Numbered from the stretch's first letter, positions 1 through 5,983 are shown. The stretch: DNA of 10,790 nucleotides from Syntrophomonadaceae bacterium (GCA_012522705.1 JAAYJY010000333.1:1-10790); one strand, 5' to 3'. Numbers and translations: made by a program. The notes: generated by a model not told the origin, from the letters alone.

Positions 1-305
1 ATACTGTAAATCCTGGTTATATTATGACCCCATTGTTCCAAGCCGCGGTAGCCGCTGATAAAAATGATCTGGCCGCCCAGGATTCATTGGCAACCGAAGC
101 ATTTGATTTTGCTCAATTAGCAGCCTTACATCCATTATGTAATGACCCGGTGAAAGACAAGGAAATCGTTCCCCGCGGTAAATATGGCGGCCGCATGGGA
201 GTTCCTGCTGAAATTGCCAAGCCGGCAGTATTCCTGATGTCAGATGAAGCCTCCTTTGTGACCGGCCAAAAACTAGTCATTGACGGTGGTTATACGGCTA
301 GCTAA
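1..305 (+). CDS. Short-chain dehydrogenase/reductase (SDR), C-terminal fragment
   Basis: This is the end of an NAD(P)-dependent short-chain dehydrogenase/reductase, cut by the left edge. The reading frame is already open at base 3, ahead of the internal Met codon at 24, and reads TVNPGYIMTPL. That is the SDR stretch just after the catalytic Tyr/Lys, where the NPG turn and a Thr contact the cofactor. The last third has the classical Bacillota SDR C-terminus: GRMGVPAEIAKPAVFLMS, then SFVTGQKLVIDGGYTAS, which forms the last strand and the subunit interface. The Rossmann glycine motif and the YxxxK active site lie outside the window, so substrate and cofactor preference cannot be judged. The gene ends with TAA at 303-305 and is followed by hairpins that probably terminate it. 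The Met at 24 should not be taken as the start. Confidence 0.88.
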   Translation, partial: TVNPGYIMTPLFQAAVAADKNDLAAQDSLATEAFDFAQLAALHPLCNDPVKDKEIVPRGKYGGRMGVPAEIAKPAVFLMSDEASFVTGQKLVIDGGYTAS

Positions 306-394
306 AAACAATAGCAAGCTGCATCAAATGATAGTATGCGCTGTTACGATGCGGCCAAAGAAAGAGAAATAAGTTAAGTAACCGCTTACGAATG

Positions 395-418
395 CTATAT
401 GATCCTCCCATCATATAG
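395..418. other. Perfect 9-bp inverted repeat (hairpin)
   Basis: CTATATGAT (395-403) and ATCATATAG (410-418) are exact reverse complements around a 6-base loop, CCTCCC. The stem is AT-rich and no T-run follows on either side, so it is not a classical intrinsic terminator. It lies about 90 bases past the dehydrogenase stop and could stabilise the 3' end of that transcript or bind a protein. The structure is seen; the role is unknown. Confidence 0.55.
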
Positions 419-444
419 ATTGGTACTGGTTCTATATCTAGGCT

Positions 445-474
445 AAAAGACTTTTCTGTCCAGAAGGGTCTTTT
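445..474. terminator. Probable bidirectional intrinsic terminator
   Basis: AAAAGAC (445-451) pairs with GTCTTTT (468-474). The stem continues inward through two G-T pairs into TTCT (454-457) pairing with AGAA (462-465). Both outer arms are A/T tracts, so a transcript read in either direction ends its stem in U residues. This suits a site between the plus-strand dehydrogenase and the minus-strand transferase. The stem is interrupted by wobble pairs and has only moderate GC, so strength is uncertain. Confidence 0.65.
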
Positions 475-628
475 GGTCTTTTGGCGCGCCTGGCATGGGC
501 GCAATCTAACGGGAGAGAATAACGAGCGCGGATTGACAGTGCCAAACGCCAGCGCTGCTTGAGTATTGAATACAATATGCGGAGGGTGTCGGTTTGGCTA
601 AGAGAGACCGGGAAGGACAGTCAGAACT

Positions 629-2698
629 TCAGCTCACCGATAATGGACGGATGACGGTATACACCTCTGATTCGGTGATAATGTTTTCCCAATGATCGGT
701 CAGTTTAACCTGAACGAATAAGGCCTCATCGCTGTTTAGATCTGCTACCGGTAAAGCTGCCTTCAACAGGGTTCCGTCAACAAATTCGGTATCCACCGGG
801 CTATCATTGACATATACAACATGGTTCTGGCAGAAATCCATGCCCTGAATCTCAAGCATATTATTATCCGGGTATAACACATTGTTTACCACTACCGGAC
901 CATGTCCCAATACAAATTTATGGTTAACAATAGGTTTGTTCAAGGGGTTAAACTTATAGACATATTCATTGCCAATCAAACAGTCATATTGCAGCAGGGC
1001 ATATTTAGCGCAATCCTCGGTGCTGAGATTTTCATGGTGGCGGTATTGTTCGGGCGTGAGGACAGCAGAATCTTGGGCGTATAAGGTTGACAGGAAGCCG
1101 GTCAAGGTGCTTCCCGTTTTCATACTATGACCTAGAATATAAGACCCCAAAAAGTTAGCGGACAGCCGCAAGTCCTGGCCGGGGGTGGAAAAATTGTCCC
1201 ATACCAGGATGGGGGTACTGTACTTCTTCCAATAGTCGTCATAGGCAAAATCGTCCCGGATATAGCCGGCTTCCCGATAGACATCCATATCATTGCCCAA
1301 CAGGGGTAAATGATCCCCCAAAAATACTACCATGGTTGGTTCCTTGATCAGCCTTGCGCATTCGATCAGGAGTTCCAAAGACTTGTCCACATCAGCGATT
1401 ATGTTAGTATAGTTTTCCAGAATCGCTTTGGTTTCCGGCTGCAGGTCCCCGTTTACTTTAATAGCCGCATTGGGGTTTTCATCACTGGAGTACGGCCCAT
1501 GAGCTTGCATGGATACAGCAAAGATAAAATCGGACTGGGAAGTCTGCTGCATCACATAGAGGATTTTCCGGGCTAATTCCGTATCCCGTATATAATTACC
1601 GTGGTATTCGGGATTGACAAATGACTCTTGGCTGATAAATCGGTCAAACCCCAAATATTGATAAACACTGTTACGTCTATAAAACCAATCATGGTAGGTG
1701 TGGATCGCGGTAGTCTTGTAACCCTGACTTTTCAGGATGGCGGGCAAAGCCTCCAGCGGCTTGTGGACATATTGAACATAGGGAGTTGTCCCTTGGGGGA
1801 AAAACTGAGTGGAAAACCCGGTCAAAACCTCGAATTCAGTATTAGCCGTACCCCCTCCATATACTGGGGTAAGCACGACCCCTGACGTATAGCTCTGCTG
1901 GAGGCTATGAAAATAAGGCAGCGGATCTTCGCTAAAGGAAATGCCTTCCATAACCGTAGGGTCCCAAAAGGCTTCACTCATTACCACAATGATATTGGGG
2001 GCAAAGCCTGAATTTGTCGTATCAGCAGCCGGTTTTTCCTGATAGACAATATTTTTGATGGTGCTTTTCTGATATAATTCCGGTTCCTGAACAGCCAGAC
2101 GGTTAGCGTTGGCATTAAGTATAAAGCTAAGCGCCATACCATTTACGGTATAGTTGGCCTTCTGGTTCCAGGCGATCAGTTCCAGCGAGAATGCCTTTTG
2201 CAGAGAAACAGGTTGAACCAGGATCAAAACCAAAGCCAAGCTAAGCAAGGCAGTGGAAAACTTTTGGGGGAAACGATAGTTTTCTTTGGGGATCAACCGG
2301 AATCCAATCCCCATTGCCGCGATCAATAGGCATGTAACAATAAACAATGATGCCGGCACCGAGTTGAAATACTCAAAGTGCTGGGAAATATTCAATGCTT
2401 CCTTGCCTATTCTAAAATCCCAGGGAAGCAAAGGTTCCCCTCTTAACATGAGTTTTTGATGGCTGACAAACCCGCCGGTGGCCAACAAAGCTGCGGCCAG
2501 AACTCCCCCGGCCGCATATATCCGGCGCGGCAGTACATACAAGGTATTTATAAGCCCAAAAAGGATCGCATAGCTGACCATAAACTGGGTGGGATAATTG
2601 GAGATCCAGGCTATAGCGCCGAGATGGCCCCGGATTATGATTTCGGGCAGCAACAAGGCTATAAAAGGGATTATTATCAATAAGATTGTGTTTAACAT
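629..2698 (-). CDS. LtaS/MdoB-family phosphoglycerol transferase (LTA synthase-like sulfatase-fold membrane protein)
   Basis: The family transfers glycerol-phosphate from phosphatidylglycerol to a glycolipid or glucan acceptor on the outer face of the cytoplasmic membrane. Residues 1-165 form about five hydrophobic segments, followed by a linker and an extracytoplasmic sulfatase-fold domain (about 233-510). The key positions can be read: Glu242 in the metal-binding VVMSEAFWD segment, the nucleophile Thr284 in GGGTANTEF, His400 in MQAHGP, and Asp462-His463 in GDHLP. The 116-residue distance from Thr to His matches that in well-studied LtaS proteins (Thr300 and His416 in S. aureus). Residues about 601-684 form an extra beta-rich module resembling an IPT/TIG Ig-like fold, which the short family members lack. 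Length is 689 residues. The ATG is preceded by AAGGTG (2704-2709) at 5-base spacing. The gene stands alone on its strand. The true acceptor (lipoteichoic acid, another glycan, or a lipid head group) cannot be told from the sequence. Confidence 0.88.
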   Translation of the reverse strand: MLNTILLIIIPFIALLLPEIIIRGHLGAIAWISNYPTQFMVSYAILFGLINTLYVLPRRIYAAGGVLAAALLATGGFVSHQKLMLRGEPLLPWDFRIGKEALNISQHFEYFNSVPASLFIVTCLLIAAMGIGFRLIPKENYRFPQKFSTALLSLALVLILVQPVSLQKAFSLELIAWNQKANYTVNGMALSFILNANANRLAVQEPELYQKSTIKNIVYQEKPAADTTNSGFAPNIIVVMSEAFWDPTVMEGISFSEDPLPYFHSLQQSYTSGVVLTPVYGGGTANTEFEVLTGFSTQFFPQGTTPYVQYVHKPLEALPAILKSQGYKTTAIHTYHDWFYRRNSVYQYLGFDRFISQESFVNPEYHGNYIRDTELARKILYVMQQTSQSDFIFAVSMQAHGPYSSDENPNAAIKVNGDLQPETKAILENYTNIIADVDKSLELLIECARLIKEPTMVVFLGDHLPLLGNDMDVYREAGYIRDDFAYDDYWKKYSTPILVWDNFSTPGQDLRLSANFLGSYILGHSMKTGSTLTGFLSTLYAQDSAVLTPEQYRHHENLSTEDCAKYALLQYDCLIGNEYVYKFNPLNKPIVNHKFVLGHGPVVVNNVLYPDNNMLEIQGMDFCQNHVVYVNDSPVDTEFVDGTLLKAALPVADLNSDEALFVQVKLTDHWENIITESEVYTVIRPLSVS

Positions 2699-2940
2699 TT
2701 CTTCACCTTGGCATTCATGGTATTAGTTGAATATGTTGTCAGCGCCGCCCCGGCATTGGCCGACTAACATATAATATGACTTGGTGCAGGGCGGTGGGAA
2801 TTATGGGGCCTGGCTCTTTTTTGCTCTACAGCCGGCAGGGTATTGTTACACATTGGCCTCCCCATCCTTTTCGGACCTTGGTACGGAACCTGTGAATAAT
2901 ATCAACGCTATCATAAAGTATACAAGATATTGCCTCATTT

Positions 2941-3025
2941 GGGGACCAAGGGGGCGGGACTGTCCTCAAGTTAATGGTCCCAGCAGGATACCATGGGGAC
3001 CTTCATGCGCAGCAGGTGTGTCCCC
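2941..3025. repeat. Cluster of GGGGAC/GTCCC inverted repeats (REP-like)
   Basis: GGGACCA at 2942-2948 is the exact reverse complement of TGGTCCC at 2975-2981, with a further GGGAC at 2956-2960 inside the pair. GGGGAC at 2995-3000 is complementary to GTCCCC at 3020-3025. Clustered GGGAC palindromes in a gene-free gap resemble the REP-type repeats common between genes in some anaerobic Bacillota. Whether this is a mobile REP element, a terminator-like structure or a remnant cannot be settled without counting copies elsewhere in the genome. Confidence 0.45.
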
Positions 3026-3072
3026 GTAATTTCCCCAACGCATCAACGATTTACTTGGCGATAGCAGTAAAG

Positions 3073-3120
3073 CCCGTAACTTGCGGGACTATCCCCAAAT
3101 CCCAAGTCCAGCGGAAGATT
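3073..3120. repeat. Duplicated hairpin-plus-26-nt element, copy 1
   Basis: A small hairpin (CCCG at 3073-3076 with CGGG at 3084-3087, extended by a wobble pair and an A-T pair) is followed after 7 bases by a 26-nt block at 3095-3120 that reads CCCAAGTCCAGCGGAAG in its core. The same block, 23 of 26 bases identical, occurs at 4995-5020, again just after a hairpin. This copy lies upstream of the ferredoxin promoter, so if it acts on that operon it would act as DNA, or as part of a longer transcript from a start not identified here. Confidence 0.5.
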
Positions 3121-3123
3121 ACA

Positions 3124-3139
3124 TATTTTCATGAAAATA
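3124..3139. promoter_or_regulatory. Perfect 16-nt palindrome, candidate activator site
   Basis: TATTTTCATGAAAATA is its own reverse complement over all 16 bases. Its centre is about 20 bases upstream of the -35 box at 3151 and about 55 bases upstream of the start of transcription predicted from that promoter. Dimeric activators often bind at such positions. It does not match the FNR, Rex or PerR consensus sequences I know, so the binding protein is unknown. Confidence 0.5.
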
Positions 3140-3150
3140 AATAAATCCCC

Positions 3151-3179
3151 TTGCCAAATTTCCGGACAGTGGTTAGAAT
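3151..3179 (+). promoter_or_regulatory. Sigma-A-type promoter of the ferredoxin/cytochrome b operon
   Basis: TTGCCA (3151-3156) and TAGAAT (3174-3179) are separated by exactly 17 bases. They match the TTGACA and TATAAT consensus at 5 of 6 positions each. Transcription would start near 3186, giving a leader of about 46 bases before the ferredoxin ATG. A palindromic site just upstream suggests that the promoter is controlled. Confidence 0.6.
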
Positions 3180-3194
3180 TAAAACCGTGGATCT

Positions 3195-3213
3195 AGTACC
3201 CCGAGGGGGTATT
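3195..3213 (+). promoter_or_regulatory. Leader hairpin just upstream of the ferredoxin ribosome site
   Basis: TACCCC (3197-3202) pairs perfectly with GGGGTA (3206-3211) around a GAG triloop, and two more pairs (one of them G-T) extend the stem outward to 3195-3213. It sits within the predicted 5' untranslated leader and ends 6 bases before the GGAGGT ribosome-binding site at 3220-3225. It could stabilise the mRNA or affect ribosome access. No T-run follows, so it is not a terminator. Confidence 0.45.
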
Positions 3214-3231
3214 ACAAATGGAGGTTAGGGA

Positions 3232-4230
3232 ATGGGAATTACCAGAAGATCTTTTATTACCAGAGCGGCCGTAGCTGGAATCACGGCCGCCAGCATTATA
3301 ACCGGGGCGGGCAAGGCCGCGGCCAGTGTTTCTGCGCGGGGGAACTTCGCTTTATTGCACGACCTGGATAAATGCGATGGCTGTCCCCACCTGGATACCC
3401 CTGCCTGTGTAGCAGCCTGCCGGATTAAAAATAAACCGAATTTTCCTGAGCCGCAACAGCCTATCAAGTACTATTGGCCTCAGAAAAACTTCGAGGATTG
3501 GTCCGGCAAAAGGGATGTTACCACCAGACTTACCCCATATAACTGGACCTACGTGCAGCACTTGGAGTTTGAACATAAGGGGCAAAAAGTCAAGGTCCAC
3601 ATCCCGCGCAAGTGCATGCACTGTGATAATCCCCCCTGTTCGACCCTATGTCCTTTCGGGGTCAACGACAAGACACCGGAAGGGGCAGTGATTATCGACC
3701 CCAAGGGTTGTTTCGGCGGTGCCAAATGCCGTGATGTTTGCCCCTGGCACATTCCCCAGCGGCAAGCCGGGGTAGGGTTGTACTTGAAGGTAGCCCCTGA
3801 TTATGCCGGCGGCGGGGTAATGTATAAATGCGATATGTGCCACGATCTGATCACCCAAGGAGAGCAGCCGGCTTGTGTATCCGCTTGCCCCCGGGGTGCC
3901 ATCCAGTTTGGCAATAAGGAAGGGCTGCGCCAATATGCCCGGCAGTGGGCGGACGAGAATAATGGCTATGTTTATGGAGATGCTGAGAACGGCGGAACCG
4001 CTAATTTCTATATATCCAAAGTGCCCTTCGAGGCTATCAATGAAGCCATCCAGGCTCAGGACCTGGACGGTAAACCCGGGAAAATCGGCATGCCGGTAAA
4101 TATCGAAAATCCCCTTGATGAACCCGGCAAGATGATGAGCGGATTTTTGATGGCGCCGGTGGCTGGCGTACTGGCCGCTGCGGTTAGCACCTATCAGATA
4201 ATGAAGGGAGGAACGGACGATGAAGATTAA
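3232..4230 (+). CDS. Tat-exported, membrane-anchored multi-[4Fe-4S] ferredoxin subunit (HybA/FdnH-like)
   Basis: This is an electron-transfer subunit carrying four iron-sulfur cluster sites, of the type that links an extracytoplasmic oxidoreductase to a membrane cytochrome b. Residues 1-36 are a twin-arginine signal: TRRSFI at 4-9, then a hydrophobic stretch ending in small residues. Cysteine groups follow at 48/51/59/63, 128/131/136/140, 160/166/170 and 200/203/215/219. The third group has Gly163 where the usual CxxCxxC spacing would place a cysteine, so only 15 of 16 ligands are present. Near the C-terminus (about 306-325) lies a single hydrophobic helix, like the membrane anchor of FdnH and HybA. 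The ATG has GGAGGT (3220-3225) at 6-base spacing. The gene overlaps the cytochrome b gene by 11 bases, which points to coupled translation. The cognate catalytic subunit is not adjacent, so formate, hydrogen or another substrate cannot be assigned. Confidence 0.88.
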   Translation: MGITRRSFITRAAVAGITAASIITGAGKAAASVSARGNFALLHDLDKCDGCPHLDTPACVAACRIKNKPNFPEPQQPIKYYWPQKNFEDWSGKRDVTTRLTPYNWTYVQHLEFEHKGQKVKVHIPRKCMHCDNPPCSTLCPFGVNDKTPEGAVIIDPKGCFGGAKCRDVCPWHIPQRQAGVGLYLKVAPDYAGGGVMYKCDMCHDLITQGEQPACVSACPRGAIQFGNKEGLRQYARQWADENNGYVYGDAENGGTANFYISKVPFEAINEAIQAQDLDGKPGKIGMPVNIENPLDEPGKMMSGFLMAPVAGVLAAAVSTYQIMKGGTDDED

Positions 4231-4963
4231 ACGCCACAACCTGGCCATCCGTTTTACCCATTGGATGCCGGCTTTATCTATTTTTGTACTGATATTCACC
4301 GGTTTTGGTCAAATGCCGGTCTACAAAAGGTACTTCGTAGACCAGCTGCCGGGCCTGGGATGGTCCAGTAATTTTCTGATAACCCTGAATATTCACTACG
4401 CAGCCGCGATGGTACTGATATTCATCAGCGCTTTTTACCTGACCTATCTGCTGCGCAGCAAGAGATTCGATATCATTCCCCGCCGGGGAGACTTCAAGGA
4501 ATCAGTGCAGATATTTGCATCCATGGTGGGTCTGACTGAGGAGCCGGATAATGATAAATACCTGGCGGAACAGCGGTTGGCTTTCGCCGTTACGGCTTCG
4601 TCGGTCTTGGCCTTAATCGTGACCGGCCTGGTGAAGGCATATAAAAATCTGCCCGGAGTGAGTTTCAGTCCGGAAGCGGTTTTCTGGCTGGCCCAGGTTC
4701 ATAATCTGTTTACCGTGATCCTGCTGCTGTCGATCATCGTTCATCTGCTGGCCTTCTTGATCAAGGCCAACCGGCCCCTGGTACCCAGTATATTTACCGG
4801 TCAAATAGACACTGAATATGTGATGCATCGACATCGTAAATGGTGGGAAAGGATAAACGCCCGGGCCGGATTGAACCTGGAAGACCAGGCGGCTCAAAAA
4901 GAGGCAGAGGCGATAGCTTTTGATGAAGACGGCATGGAGAGCAATGCTGCATCGATAGGGTAG
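4220..4963 (+). CDS. Di-haem cytochrome b membrane subunit (FdnI/HyaC-like)
   Basis: This integral-membrane cytochrome b would pass electrons between the ferredoxin encoded just upstream and the quinone pool. Four hydrophobic helices can be seen (about 16-32, 57-78, 120-139 and 155-181). Candidate haem ligands are His14 (RFTHW), His59 (NIHYA), His161 (QVHNL) and His175 (IIVHL). The 14-residue spacing of the last two, and the overall positions, fit the four haem-binding histidines of formate dehydrogenase-N gamma subunits. The C-terminal tail after about residue 200 is polar and probably cytoplasmic, rich in Glu and Ala. The start is an ATG inside the end of the ferredoxin gene, preceded by AGGGAGG (4205-4211) with 8-base spacing. 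A Ni/Fe-hydrogenase b-type cytochrome is the main alternative within the same superfamily. Confidence 0.88.
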   Translation: MKIKRHNLAIRFTHWMPALSIFVLIFTGFGQMPVYKRYFVDQLPGLGWSSNFLITLNIHYAAAMVLIFISAFYLTYLLRSKRFDIIPRRGDFKESVQIFASMVGLTEEPDNDKYLAEQRLAFAVTASSVLALIVTGLVKAYKNLPGVSFSPEAVFWLAQVHNLFTVILLLSIIVHLLAFLIKANRPLVPSIFTGQIDTEYVMHRHRKWWERINARAGLNLEDQAAQKEAEAIAFDEDGMESNAASIG

Positions 4964-4969
4964 GGCGAT

Positions 4970-5044
4970 CACTGGGGGCGGTTCTCCCGGTGGGCCAAAC
5001 CCCAAGTTCAGCGGAAGCTTTTCGGAATGATACCAGGAAAAGCT
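4970..5044. repeat. Duplicated hairpin-plus-26-nt element, copy 2, with a second hairpin
   Basis: CACTGGG (4970-4976) pairs with CCCGGTG (4986-4992) with one G-T pair. Two bases later comes the 26-nt block 4995-5020, which matches 3095-3120 at 23 of 26 positions. The end of the block overlaps another stem: AGCTTTTC (5016-5023) with GAAAAGCT (5037-5044), an exact 8-bp pair around 13 bases. No T-run follows, so neither hairpin is a typical terminator. The element lies in the 133-base gap between the cytochrome b and the methyltransferase genes and may be transcribed with them. Confidence 0.5.
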
Positions 5045-5096
5045 GCAGAACATATGGATATAACTCGATGCTTGCATCATTTTGAAGGGAAACCAT

Positions 5097-5660
5097 ATGA
5101 CCAAATATATCGCGGTAGCAACCTTGGTATTGCTGATAATATTGGTTGTATTTCGCGCTCATCAACTAAAAAAGCTGGGCGTAAAAGCGGTTCAATTCGG
5201 TGAAATGGACAAGAAAGATTTCTTGATCCCGCCATTTTTCCTGCTGTTCTTCTACATTGTGGTCGCCAGCGCATTCGGTCTGCCCAATATCGGAGCTGAA
5301 TTATTTTATAATGAATTGGCAGGCTGGATAGGCGTGGCTTTATGCGTGATAGGTGTTCTATTCTTTATATACGCTATGGTCTCCTTTGGAAGGAACTTTC
5401 GGGTCGGTTTGGATGAAGATCACCCCGGAGATCTGGTGACCACAGGTGCGTTTTCCATCAGCCGCAATCCAATCTATACGGCTTTCGGATTGGTTCTGCT
5501 GGGAGTGTTTTTGATAACTGCCAATTGGGTCGTATTAATCTACGTTGGTGTGGGAGTGTGGCTCTTCAACCGCCAAATCCGCCTGGAGGAAAAATCGCTG
5601 CAAAAGCTCTACGGCCAAAGATATGCGGAATACTGTAAGAGGGTCAGGCGGTTTTTGTAA
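5097..5660 (+). CDS. Integral-membrane methyltransferase, isoprenylcysteine/phospholipid methyltransferase superfamily
   Basis: A 187-residue membrane protein with hydrophobic segments at about 3-19, 43-61, 75-96 and 130-157. The family signature is clear. Residues 111-127 hold GDLVTTGAFSISRNPIY, the loop in which Arg123, Asn124 and Pro125 (Arg-His-Pro in many relatives) help bind S-adenosylmethionine. The C-terminus has the paired Glu164-Glu165 followed by the YGQRYAEYCKRV segment that ends these proteins. Members methylate prenylated cysteines, phosphatidylethanolamine or other lipophilic substrates; bacterial members mostly have unknown substrates. I choose the ATG at 5097 because AAGGGA (5085-5090) sits 6 bases upstream. 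A longer frame from a TTG at 5082 would place this ribosome site inside the gene. The gene follows the cytochrome b gene in the same direction and may share its transcript, but a functional link is not shown. Confidence 0.83.
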   Translation: MTKYIAVATLVLLIILVVFRAHQLKKLGVKAVQFGEMDKKDFLIPPFFLLFFYIVVASAFGLPNIGAELFYNELAGWIGVALCVIGVLFFIYAMVSFGRNFRVGLDEDHPGDLVTTGAFSISRNPIYTAFGLVLLGVFLITANWVVLIYVGVGVWLFNRQIRLEEKSLQKLYGQRYAEYCKRVRRFL

Positions 5661-5714
5661 TTTGGGCTTGGATTCAAAGGCGTTGACCGGGAGATGGTCT
5701 TGGAGTAACTGATC

Positions 5715-5753
5715 AGCCGTTGGGGGCGGCTCATTCACCCCCGATCGCTCGGG
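5715..5753. other. Two small GC-rich hairpins between convergent genes
   Basis: AGCCG (5715-5719) pairs with CGGCT (5727-5731), and CCCGA (5740-5744) pairs with TCGGG (5749-5753) around a TCGC tetraloop. They lie between the plus-strand methyltransferase and the minus-strand hicB stop. The lack of a T-run argues against a strong intrinsic terminator, though the position suggests a shared 3' boundary. Confidence 0.4.
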
Positions 5754-5770
5754 TAGCGCACCTTAATCCA

Positions 5771-5983
5771 CTAAACCGACGTTGATACATAGCCATGTTG
5801 CGCGGCGGGTTCGGGAATCGGCAAACCATCTTCCTTCAACCCCTGTAGGTGTAAAGCAAGTGCGATTTTAAGATTCTTTAATACTTCATCCGTTGTAGCT
5901 CCAGTGGCTACACAACCAGGCACATCAGGCATAAAAGCCGAATAATTGTGATCATTTTTTTCGATTATAACCAAGTAATCCAC
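5771..5983 (-). CDS. hicB: HicB-family antitoxin
   Basis: HicB antitoxins bind and block the HicA mRNA interferase. This 70-residue protein shows the family core: a beta-strand start (MDYLVIIEK), then FMPDVPGCVATGATTDEVL at 17-35 with the Pro-Asp-x-Pro-Gly-Cys turn, and a helix (NLKIALALHL). It ends soon after the EDGLPIPEP segment typical of HicB and carries no added helix-turn-helix or ribbon-helix-helix domain. Autorepression through its own DNA-binding domain is therefore not evident. The start is a GTG, preceded by AGGAGGT at 6-base spacing. That ribosome site overlaps the final codons and stop of hicA, so translation of the two is probably coupled, with toxin first and antitoxin second. 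Confidence 0.9.
   Translation of the reverse strand: MDYLVIIEKNDHNYSAFMPDVPGCVATGATTDEVLKNLKIALALHLQGLKEDGLPIPEPAAQHGYVSTSV

Larger units (their letters stand above)
306..628. other. Intergenic region between two convergent genes
   Basis: No convincing gene lies in these 323 bases between the dehydrogenase and the convergent minus-strand transferase gene. It holds two inverted repeats (395-418 and 445-474), described separately. A TTGACA hexamer at 533-538 has no matching -10 box at normal spacing. A Shine-Dalgarno-like GGAGGG at 581-586 precedes a possible TTG codon at 594, but the short frame it opens (33 codons, ending at 695) runs antisense into the end of the transferase gene and resembles nothing I recognise. 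Confidence 0.6.
2699..3231. other. Divergent regulatory gap of 533 bases without a gene
   Basis: This gap lies between the minus-strand transferase and the plus-strand ferredoxin operon. I see no believable gene; an 82-codon plus-strand frame at 2781-3029 has no clear ribosome site, unremarkable composition and repeats running through it. From left to right it holds the transferase ribosome-binding site (2704-2709), a short inverted repeat CATAT-A-ATATG (2768-2778) containing a TATAAT without a -35 box at normal spacing, a cluster of GGGGAC/GTCCCC repeats (2941-3025), a small hairpin and duplicated element (3073-3120), a 16-nt palindrome (3124-3139), a promoter (3151-3179) and a leader hairpin (3195-3213). 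Confidence 0.65.

Noticed and set aside
24..305. Met codon at 24 as the start of a 93-residue gene
   Set aside because: The frame is open to the left and the residues just before (TVNPGYI) are conserved SDR sequence, so this is the inside of a truncated gene.
298..504. 68-codon minus-strand frame past the dehydrogenase
   Set aside because: It runs through both hairpins of the gap and shows no family resemblance.
533..576. TTGACA at 533-538 as a promoter with TACAAT at 571-576
   Set aside because: The spacing is 32 bases, far outside the usable range, and no other -10 box fits.
594..695. 33-codon plus-strand frame from a TTG with GGAGGG ahead of it
   Set aside because: Rare start codon, and half of it is antisense to the end of the transferase gene; no recognisable protein.
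2781..3029. 82-codon plus-strand frame in the transferase-ferredoxin gap
   Set aside because: No ribosome site, low-complexity and repeat-derived sequence, and no gene-like composition.
3073..3120. Known riboswitch (cobalamin, c-di-GMP or molybdenum-cofactor type) upstream of the ferredoxin
   Set aside because: None of the conserved cores of those classes that I know is present; only a small hairpin and the duplicated 26-nt block are supported.
3646..4299. 217-codon minus-strand frame opposite the ferredoxin gene
   Set aside because: It is antisense to a clearly coding gene with intact cysteine motifs; its length only reflects the GC pattern of that gene.
4613..5165. Two overlapping minus-strand frames (163 and 123 codons) opposite the cytochrome b gene
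   Set aside because: They are shadows of the cytochrome b gene and the start of the methyltransferase gene, with no family features.
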